40,354 nt of DNA. Origin: Chloroflexota bacterium. GTDB taxonomy: Bacteria > Chloroflexota > Limnocylindria > P2-11E. Below are positions 34,545 through 40,354 of the stretch, one piece after another. Location of the stretch: NCBI GenBank assembly GCA_005889075.1, contig VBDQ01000081.1, positions 1 through 40,354 of the forward strand. The letters run 5' to 3'. Positions within the stretch are counted from its first letter, which is position 1; each line of letters starts with the position of its first letter. Below the pieces are notes generated by a model, which was not told the DNA's origin, ran no database searches, and saw nothing but the letters and a program-made list of their open reading frames with translations. The position numbers were made by a program, and so were the translations under genes.

Positions 34545-34594
34545 GTTAGGCGAAACTGGCCGACGGGCGGGTCGACCAGGGCCTGACGAAGGAG

Positions 34595-37321
34595 TTAGCT
34601 ACATCCGGTCGTGTCTCCGCAGTTCTCGCACTTGTGGCAGGTGCCACTCCTGACGGTCAGCCAGCCGCACCGCGGGCACGGTGGCGCGTCGGGTGTCGAA
34701 TTGAGCCGCCGATACGTCGATGGCGCGGTCAGATCGCTCGCGGCCGCCCGCGCGATCGCGTGGCCGTTGCCGTTCGTCGGCGCCGGCTCCGGCGAAGCGA
34801 GAGGAAGGACGCGGTCGATGAGCTCCTGTTGGGCTGGCGGATCGGCGACCTCGGTCGTCCGGACCAGGCCGAGCGCGGCGCGATCTTGCTCGGACAGGAA
34901 ACGATTCCCCAGCCAGCGGAAGACGTAGTCGACGATCGACTTCGCGAACCCGATCTCGGAATTGCCTGTCCATCCCGATGGCTCGAAGCGCATGTGGCCG
35001 AACTTCTCGACGAGGTGCGCGAGCGGGACGCCGTACTGGAAGAGCAGCGACACGCTCGTCGCGAACGCGTCCATCATCCCGGAGAGCGTCGACCCTTCCT
35101 TCGCCATCGTGACGAACAGCTCGCCGGGCGTTCCGTCCTCGAAAAGACCGACGGTGATGTATCCCTCGTGGCCTTCGATCGAGAACTTGTGCGTGAGCGA
35201 CGCGCGCGTGTCCGCGAGCCGCCGGCGCTGGGGCCGCGTGACTTCCACGACCCGTTCGACGACGCGCTCGACCGTCGTCTCGGTCGCCTTCGCGTTGATG
35301 TTCTTGTCGGTCGTCGAGAGAGGTTGTGTCTTCTTCGACCCGTCGCGATAGATCGCGATCGACTTGAGCCCGTGCTTCCAGGCCTGGACGTAGGCGTTCA
35401 TGACGTCGTCAACCGTCGCGGTCTCCGGCAGATTGACGGTCTTGGAGATCGCGCCAGAGAGGAACGGCTGGACCGCACCCATCATCTTGATGTGTCCCAT
35501 GTACTCGATCGACCGCGCGCCGTTGGCCGGCTTGAACGCGCAATCGAAGACCGCAAGGTGCTCATCGCGCAAGCCAGGAGCACCCTCGATCGTGCCCCGC
35601 TCCTCGACGTAGGTGGTGATCGTGCCTGCCTCGGTCTCCGTGTACCCGAGTCGTCGCAGCGCGGCCGGAACGGTCCCGTTGACGAGCTTCAGCATCCCGC
35701 CGCCCACGAGCTTCTTGTACTTCACGAGCGCGATGTCCGGCTCGACGCCGGTCGTGTCGCAATCCATCATGAAGCTGATCGTGCCGGTCTCGTCGCGGAT
35801 CCGGTAGGCGAACTGGCGATGCATGTAGATGACGCGGTCGTGCGGATCCTTGTTCCGCGCGTACGCGTCGTACGGACCCAAGGTCGCCGCGATCCTCGCT
35901 GACTGCGCGTAGGCCTCTCCGGTGAGGAGTGCCGTGACGGCGGCGGCGTAGCCCCTCCCCTCGTCGGAGTCGTACGGCACGCCGCGGTACATGAGCAAGG
36001 CACCGAGGTTCGCGTAGCCGATGCCGAGCTCGCGGTTCGCGCGCGCATTGGTCGTGATCTGGTCCGTCGGGTAGTCGGCGTACCCGACCAGGATCTCCTG
36101 TGCCGTGATGAGTGTGCGCACCGCGTTTACGAAGCTACCGGTGTCGAAGTCGCCGGCCCGATCGACGAAGCGCATGAGGTTGAGGCTCGCGAGGTTGCAC
36201 GCGGTGTTGTCGAGGCTCACGAATTCCGAGCAGGGATTCGTCGCGTAGTTGCGGTCGGTGTTCGCTCGGGTGTGCCACTCGTTGCACGCGGTGTCGAACT
36301 GCATGCCCGGGTCGCCGCATTGCCACGTCGCCTCCGCGATCTCGCGCAGAAGATCGTGTGCGCTGACCGTCTCGAGCACGCGGCCATCCGTGCGCGCGGT
36401 GAGGTCCCAGGATTCTTCCGCGACCGCTTTCCGCATGAACTCGTCCGTTACCCGGACCGAGTTGTTGGCGTTCTGGAACTGGATCGAGTGCCAGGCCTCG
36501 CCGTTCAGGCTCATGTCGTAGCCCATCTCGCCGAGGGCCCAGGCCTTCTTCTCTTCTTTCGCCTTGCACCAGATGAACTCGCGGACATCGGGGTGATCGG
36601 CGTTCAGCACGACCATCTTGGCCGCCCGACGTGTCGTGCCACCGGACTTGATCGATCCCGCGACACTGTCGGCCCCGCGCATGAATGACACCGGGCCGGA
36701 GGCGTAGCCGCCGCCGGACAGCTGCTCCTTTTGAGAGCGGATCTTGGAGACGTTCACACCGGAACCGGAGCCGCCCTTGAAGATGACGCCTTCGTTGCTG
36801 AACCAGTCGAGGATCGAGCGCATCTCGTCCTCGACGGAGAGGATGAAACACGCGCTCGGCTGTTGAGGCACGCCTGGGACGCCGATGTTGAACCACACCG
36901 GAGAGTTGAACGAGGCGTACTGCCGCACCATCAGGTACTTGAGCTCGTCGGAAAACGCGTCGCGGTCGGCCTCGCTGGCGAAGTAACCCGCCCCGAGACC
37001 CGCGCGCGCGATGGTGTCGACGACGCGGTCGACCATCTGCTTGACGCTCGACTCGCGCGCGGGCGTGCCGAGCTTGCCGCGGAAGTACTTGGAGGCAACC
37101 ACGTTCGTAGCCGTCTGCGACCAGAACTTAGGCACCTCGACTCCGCTCTGGGCGAAGACGTTGCCGCCCTCGCCGGGGATGACCGCCTCCCGAACTTCCC
37201 ACTCGATCTCGTCGTAGGGGTGGATCCCCGGGTGCGTGAAGTGCCGCTTCACGCGAAGGCCCTGCCGTGCCGAAGCGTCGGCGTGTGGGACGGATTCCTG
37301 CCCGATCTCTGCGATTGCCAC
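34595..37321 (-). CDS. nrdJ: Vitamin B12-dependent ribonucleotide reductase (class II)
   Basis: Makes deoxyribonucleotides using adenosylcobalamin, so it works with or without oxygen and needs no NrdB. Landmarks: SPVWFNIGVPG, IFKGGSGSGVNVSKIRS, the active-site YATNPCSEFVSLDNTACNLASLN, GTISFMMDCDTTGVEPD, then AYVQAWKHGLKSIAIYRDGSKKTQP, a TSCPD domain (LTHKFSIEGHEGYITVGLFEDGTPGE) and the redox cysteines of the tail (CPRCGWLTV, CHKCENCGDTTGCS). 908 residues is normal. Start GTG 37321 with AGGGGG six bases upstream. It is preceded by a promoter and two NrdR-like boxes, and followed by a terminator, so it is a single-gene unit. Confidence 0.97.
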   Translation of the reverse strand: MAIAEIGQESVPHADASARQGLRVKRHFTHPGIHPYDEIEWEVREAVIPGEGGNVFAQSGVEVPKFWSQTATNVVASKYFRGKLGTPARESSVKQMVDRVVDTIARAGLGAGYFASEADRDAFSDELKYLMVRQYASFNSPVWFNIGVPGVPQQPSACFILSVEDEMRSILDWFSNEGVIFKGGSGSGVNVSKIRSQKEQLSGGGYASGPVSFMRGADSVAGSIKSGGTTRRAAKMVVLNADHPDVREFIWCKAKEEKKAWALGEMGYDMSLNGEAWHSIQFQNANNSVRVTDEFMRKAVAEESWDLTARTDGRVLETVSAHDLLREIAEATWQCGDPGMQFDTACNEWHTRANTDRNYATNPCSEFVSLDNTACNLASLNLMRFVDRAGDFDTGSFVNAVRTLITAQEILVGYADYPTDQITTNARANRELGIGYANLGALLMYRGVPYDSDEGRGYAAAVTALLTGEAYAQSARIAATLGPYDAYARNKDPHDRVIYMHRQFAYRIRDETGTISFMMDCDTTGVEPDIALVKYKKLVGGGMLKLVNGTVPAALRRLGYTETEAGTITTYVEERGTIEGAPGLRDEHLAVFDCAFKPANGARSIEYMGHIKMMGAVQPFLSGAISKTVNLPETATVDDVMNAYVQAWKHGLKSIAIYRDGSKKTQPLSTTDKNINAKATETTVERVVERVVEVTRPQRRRLADTRASLTHKFSIEGHEGYITVGLFEDGTPGELFVTMAKEGSTLSGMMDAFATSVSLLFQYGVPLAHLVEKFGHMRFEPSGWTGNSEIGFAKSIVDYVFRWLGNRFLSEQDRAALGLVRTTEVADPPAQQELIDRVLPLASPEPAPTNGNGHAIARAAASDLTAPSTYRRLNSTPDAPPCPRCGWLTVRSGTCHKCENCGDTTGCS

Positions 37322-37460
37322 TTCGTGCCCCCTAGAAAGCGCTGATGGAGCCGGCCGTCATGACCGCCCGTAGAAGAAGGAGGAGAAGCCTCGCTGCGCG
37401 AGTGACAGAAGCCGACGGCCGACGGGTCATATCACCCTCCTTCTCTCTCACACACTGCCG

Positions 37461-37507
37461 CCACTACATCTTGGCTCGACCACCCTTCTCGACCCAACAT
37501 CTAGTCA
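37461..37507 (-). promoter_or_regulatory. Tandem NrdR-box-like sites upstream of nrdJ
   Basis: Two sites, CTACATCTTG (37464-37473) and CAACATCTAG (37495-37504), each fit the palindromic core CWANATNTWG of the NrdR box. Their centres are 31 bp apart, which is three helical turns and the spacing typical of NrdR box pairs. They lie just downstream of the predicted promoter, so ATP/dATP-loaded NrdR would block transcription. The nrdR gene is not in the window. Confidence 0.7.
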
Positions 37508-37521
37508 ACGCGCAGAGCCGG

Positions 37522-37550
37522 ACCGTATGCCGCCGGGGGCGCGATGTCAA
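37522..37550 (-). promoter_or_regulatory. Predicted sigma-70-type promoter of nrdJ
   Basis: On the minus strand TTGACA is followed by a 17-base spacer and TACGGT as -10. The -35 is a perfect match and the -10 is weak. The site lies upstream of the NrdR-like boxes and gives a leader of about 190 nt. No cobalamin riboswitch consensus is seen in the leader. Confidence 0.5.
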
Positions 37551-37640
37551 GAACTAGGGGTCATCACTCTTCCTGGCCCCATATCTGGTAGCAGGATGCA
37601 TGCCGCGACGCACCGCATCCAGAACGGGTCGCGCCGAACG

Positions 37641-38921
37641 CTACGCCGGCGCCCCCACCAGGATCGACCGTGCGGCTTCCACGAACACGCGCATGCCTTT
37701 GCGGAGGTCGTCTTCTTTGATGTTCAGCGCGGGAATGAAACGCACGACCTGGTCGTGGAACCCGCAGGTGATAAGAAGGACGTCGCGCTCGAGAGCCGCC
37801 CCGATCGCGGCCTTGGCGACGGTCTTGTTGTCGAACTCGGCGGCGACCATCGCGCCGAACTGACGGATCTCGCGGAGGCGAGGATGCGAGCGCAGCGGCG
37901 CGAGCTCCTCGACCATGAGGTTGCCGAGCGTCTCGGCGCGTTCGACGAGGCCTTCGTCGCGGATGACCTCGAGTGTGGCGAGGCCCGCCGCGCATGAGAC
38001 CGGATTGCCGCCGAAGGTCGACCCATGCGTCCCTGTGCGCCAGCGCTCCATACGCTCGCGTGTGGCGATCACGGCTCCCAGCGGCAGTCCACCCCCGAGC
38101 GCCTTCGCCGCCGTGATCACGTCCGGGACGACCCCGAAGCGCTGCGCCGCGAACCAGGCGCCAGTCCGGCCCATGCCGGTCTGCACCTCGTCGAAGATCA
38201 AAAGGGCGCCGATCTTCGTCGCGAGCTCGCGCAACCGCTGAATGAACGACGCTGGGGCTGCGGCGTAACCGCCTTCGCCGAGGACGGGCTCGATCACGAT
38301 CGCCGCAACGTGCTCCGGCGGCACTTCGTGCTCGAGCATCGCCTCTAGCTCGGCGAAACAGTGGCTCGCGCAAGCCTCGCCGTCGTGCGGATCCGGCAAC
38401 GCGCACGCGAGCAGATACGGATAGGGCGCGATGTAGACCTCGGGAAGCAGCGCACCGTAACCGCGTCGGTATTGCGCCTTGGACGTCGTGAGCGTCGCCG
38501 CCCCGACGGTGCGCCCGTGAAACCCGCCGCGGAAGGCGATGATCGCCTCGCGTCCGGTGGTCTGGCGCGAGAGCTTGATGGCGCCTTCGACGGCCTCGGC
38601 GCCGCTGTTGCCGAAGAACACGGTGTCGAGGCCACTGGGCGTGATCGTGGCCAGCGCCTCCGCGAGCGCGACGTTGGACTCGTATTTCGCGACGCCCGCG
38701 GAGATGTGCATGAGCCTCGCGGCCTGCTCGGTCACGGCCTTGACCACACGTGGATGCGCATGGCCGACGACAGTGACCGCGATGCCGCACGTGAGGTCGA
38801 GGATGCGTCGACCGCCGGTCGTGTGCAGCCAGCTTCCCTGCCCCCGCTCGATCGAAAGCCAGGTGTAGTGACCGAGGACCGGCGGCAGAACCTTGCGCGC
38901 GCGCGTTTCGAGATCGCTCAT
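37641..38921 (-). CDS. Class III PLP aminotransferase (acetylornithine/LysJ/GABA aminotransferase family)
   Basis: A 426-residue PLP enzyme. Seen: GRRILDLTCGIAVTVVGHAHPRVVKAV, VFFGNSGAEAVEGAIKLSRQTTGRE, AFRGGFHGRT, the PLP aspartate motif LLIFDEVQTGMGRTG, the Schiff-base lysine in VITAAKALGGGLPLGAV and the late HGSTFGGNPVSCAAGLATLEVI. It could serve as LysJ, the aminotransferase missing from the lysW-lysK cluster, or as a GABA aminotransferase, which its length favours slightly. I chose ATG 38921; an ATG at 38939, two bases after the upstream stop, is possible. Confidence 0.92.
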   Translation of the reverse strand: MSDLETRARKVLPPVLGHYTWLSIERGQGSWLHTTGGRRILDLTCGIAVTVVGHAHPRVVKAVTEQAARLMHISAGVAKYESNVALAEALATITPSGLDTVFFGNSGAEAVEGAIKLSRQTTGREAIIAFRGGFHGRTVGAATLTTSKAQYRRGYGALLPEVYIAPYPYLLACALPDPHDGEACASHCFAELEAMLEHEVPPEHVAAIVIEPVLGEGGYAAAPASFIQRLRELATKIGALLIFDEVQTGMGRTGAWFAAQRFGVVPDVITAAKALGGGLPLGAVIATRERMERWRTGTHGSTFGGNPVSCAAGLATLEVIRDEGLVERAETLGNLMVEELAPLRSHPRLREIRQFGAMVAAEFDNKTVAKAAIGAALERDVLLITCGFHDQVVRFIPALNIKEDDLRKGMRVFVEAARSILVGAPA

Positions 38922-38941
38922 CGCGTCCACTCTATCCATAT

Positions 38942-39511
38942 CTATCCGGGACGCCGGTCGTCTCCCTCCGAGGTCACGAGGATCTGAAGCGTCGCTCGGT
39001 CCTCGCCGATGACTCGCACGCGATAACCCGGTACGCCCGCGCGGAGCGCAGCGGCAAGCCGTCCTTCGCCCTGATAGGTCACGCGCACTTTGAGCACGCC
39101 GTGACGGTAGTACTCGGTACGCAGCTGGCCCACTCCTTTGATCTTCCGGAGCGCGAGCTCGAACCGGTGCCAATCGTCGGGCGTTGGGAGCGGGGTCGCC
39201 ACCAGGTCGATCTCGCCGGGGCCCGGCGCACCGCGCGGCGACGGGATCGCCACCGGCGGCGTCGCGGTCTCCTCGATGAGGGCCTTCCGGATCAGCGCGC
39301 CCTGGTCGCGGTCTTCGCGCGTCGGAATGAGCCTCGGTTTTGGCGCGGCCGGGATCGGCGCGTCAAACCGCGCGGGCGGCGACGGCGGCCCTGCCGGCGG
39401 CGGCTCTTCCTTCTTCTTCGTGTCCTCCGCCTCGCGGCGCGCTCCGATGCGCGAGGCGAGATCGACCACGTCGTCGCGCTTGCGCTTCTTTTTCTCGTCG
39501 TCCTTGGCCAT
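38942..39511 (-). CDS. Hypothetical protein: basic/proline-rich N-terminus, small alpha-beta C-terminal domain
   Basis: Residues 1-70 are highly charged and proline-rich (KKKRKRDD, then PPPAGPPSPPARFDAPIPAAPKP) and probably disordered. Residues 105-185 look like a small alpha-beta domain: DDWHRFELALRKIKGVGQLRTEYYRHGVLKVRVTYQGEGRLAAALRAGVPGYRVRVIGE, which has the helix-strand-strand pattern of a ferredoxin-like fold. I do not recognise a named family. It lies two bases after the next gene's stop and 3-20 bp before the aminotransferase start, so the three are probably one operon. Confidence 0.75.
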   Translation of the reverse strand: MAKDDEKKKRKRDDVVDLASRIGARREAEDTKKKEEPPPAGPPSPPARFDAPIPAAPKPRLIPTREDRDQGALIRKALIEETATPPVAIPSPRGAPGPGEIDLVATPLPTPDDWHRFELALRKIKGVGQLRTEYYRHGVLKVRVTYQGEGRLAAALRAGVPGYRVRVIGEDRATLQILVTSEGDDRRPG

Positions 39512-39513
39512 GG

Positions 39514-39942
39514 CTATCCCTGACCTCGTACGAGAGCCACTGCAAAGATCGCGATCACGACCAGCAAGACGAGCCCGGCAACGACCAAGGGGAACAGCCG
39601 GCCGGCGATCGGTCGACCGGCGAGGACGCCATCGACCGCGTCACGCAGATCGGTCGCGGTCGCGTCCTTGCGTAGCCATGTCCGGCCGTCCGGGACCCGC
39701 GCGAGCAGCCGAGTTCCGTCGGCTTCGTTTCCCGACAGGACGATGGCCGGCACCGGGAGCGCGGCCACGCTGGTCGACCCGAGCAACGCGCCGTCGACGA
39801 CCGCCACGTCCGGCGTCCATTCGTTCCGGTCAACTGCGGAGTCCGCGAGCGACTGCACGCGCCTCACCTCGTATCGGTCGTCGATGCGCAGCAGAGTCTC
39901 GAGCGCCGAGCCGACGCTGGGATGCCCCACGATGAGCAGCAC
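39514..39942 (-). CDS. Degenerate receiver-like domain with C-terminal membrane anchor
   Basis: The protein begins VLLIVGHPSVGSALETLLRIDDRYEVRRVQSL, then TPDVAVVDGALLGSTSVAALPVPAIVLSG and ends RTWLRKDATATDLRDAVDGVLAGRPIAGRLF plus a membrane helix (LVVAGLVLLVVIAIFAVAL). It has the fold order of a response regulator receiver, including a possible acceptor aspartate (VVDG) and lysine (RKD), but lacks the N-terminal acidic pair (VGHPS). It may therefore be phosphorylation-independent. The start is unsure: GTG 39942 is taken; the track start at 40170 would overlap the divergent gene. No known membrane-anchored C-terminal receiver family comes to mind. Confidence 0.65.
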   Translation of the reverse strand: MLLIVGHPSVGSALETLLRIDDRYEVRRVQSLADSAVDRNEWTPDVAVVDGALLGSTSVAALPVPAIVLSGNEADGTRLLARVPDGRTWLRKDATATDLRDAVDGVLAGRPIAGRLFPLVVAGLVLLVVIAIFAVALVRGQG

Positions 39943-40042
39943 TTTCGGCCGCGTGATGCGCGAATTCTGCCTTTCCTTGCCGCGTTCGTATACGCTTTTC
40001 GCGCGCACGCGGGGAGTTGGGCCGGGAAGAGAGGGTGACCGC

Positions 40043-40354
40043 GTGTCCGACGAGCCACAACGTCTAGGCGCGTCCGGCGACATCATTGGCGCGCTTTCCG
40101 ACAGAGTCACCGAGCTGACCAAGCGCGCCGCGTCGTTGGAGTCCGACCTCGACTCCGCCCGCAAGCGCATCGCCGTCTACGAAGAGTTCGACGCCACGGT
40201 CCGCGAGGCCATGGCCGGCACGCTGCGGGCCGCTCACCAGATCCGGACGCGCGCTGAAGGCGCCGCGCAGCAAATCCTCGAGCAGGCGCGAGAAGAGCGG
40301 AAGATGCTGCTCAAGGAGATTGATCGCCTCCGTGACGAACGCGACGGCCTCGTC
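40043..40354 (+). CDS. DivIVA-like coiled-coil protein (5' part only)
   Basis: Not in the ORF track because it runs off the right edge. From GTG 40043 the 104 visible residues are almost all charged helix: SDRVTELTKRAASLESDLDSARKRIAVYEEFDATV, then REAMAGTLRAAHQIRTRAEGAAQQILEQAREERKMLLKEIDRLRDER. The middle part (LRAAHQIRTRAEGAAQQIL) resembles the second coiled-coil segment of DivIVA/Wag31-type cell-pole and septum proteins, but the N-terminal lipid-binding domain of DivIVA is not seen. A TATACG at about 39989 is a possible -10 for either divergent gene. Confidence 0.7.
   Translation, partial: MSDEPQRLGASGDIIGALSDRVTELTKRAASLESDLDSARKRIAVYEEFDATVREAMAGTLRAAHQIRTRAEGAAQQILEQAREERKMLLKEIDRLRDERDGLV

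Noticed and set aside
37322-37640. Cobalamin riboswitch upstream of the B12-dependent reductase
   Set aside because: No B12 box or conserved core was found; NrdR-like boxes explain the region better.

Overview
The window is 40.4 kb of high-GC bacterial chromosome with dense coding on both strands, short intergenic gaps, many GTG/TTG starts and stop-start overlaps. The gene content is a housekeeping mix: clpP-clpX, trigger factor, a LysW-dependent lysine/arginine set, a B12-dependent ribonucleotide reductase, a GerW/YtfJ-like protein, DUF5667 and DUF5679 proteins, and an F420-type nitroreductase homologue. Together these suggest a Chloroflexota-like or related terrabacterial lineage, probably an uncultured soil or freshwater organism known from metagenomes. 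That placement is inferred from gene content and base composition, not from a marker-gene search.

Layout. 1-3088 (-): membrane sensor with GAF domains and an HD-GYP domain, cut by the window edge. 3110-5619: small membrane protein (+), then cupin, clpX and clpP (-). 5801-9233 (+): hybrid signalling block of histidine kinase, N-truncated receiver, and receiver-CpaE-type ATPase. 9316-13950: secreted dienelactone hydrolase (+), trigger factor (-), small acidic protein, beta-hydroxyacid dehydrogenase and a broken receiver/GGDEF gene (+). 13968-14050: tRNA-Leu(UAG). 14055-24164: one long minus-strand run made of an ERCC4-type nuclease gene, lysW-lysX-lysY-lysZ-lysK, then CHASE2-cyclase, GAF protein, GAF-HD-GYP protein, metallo-beta-lactamase-fold hydrolase and YtfJ-like protein. 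24261-30802: GGDEF protein, glycosyltransferase, diheme cytochrome c, nitroreductase, tRNA-Lys(CUU), broken CBS gene, DUF5679 zinc ribbon and CinA. 30822-34002: DUF5667 protein and VanW protein, with two highly structured noncoding gaps on either side of the VanW gene. 34595-39942 (-): nrdJ behind a pair of NrdR-box-like sites, a class III aminotransferase, and two proteins of unknown role. 40043-end (+): start of a coiled-coil DivIVA-like protein. The two edge genes (1-3088 minus and 40043-40354 plus) are absent from the ORF track because they lack a stop inside the window.

How the genes work together. The lysW/X/Y/Z/K cluster plus the distant aminotransferase can carry out the carrier-protein-bound conversion of alpha-aminoadipate (or glutamate) to lysine (or ornithine). 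Directly downstream, four overlapping genes encode synthesis of a cyclic nucleotide, GAF sensing, c-di-GMP hydrolysis and a phosphodiesterase-like hydrolase. Second-messenger and phosphorelay proteins are strongly over-represented across the window.

Most notable points. (1) Three genes (kinase/receiver, receiver/GGDEF, CBS) each lack an internal segment of conserved domain, with the flanks joined out of frame; a fourth small gene also looks frameshifted. This is either recent decay or an assembly problem. (2) A 170-nt nested inverted repeat (34278-34447) and a three-hairpin gap (31931-32137) look like structured RNAs. (3) A 30-bp GC-hairpin element occurs three times, two copies bracketing an ERCC4-type nuclease gene in inverted orientation. 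(4) Trigger factor has no NTG start codon upstream of its conserved N-terminal domain.
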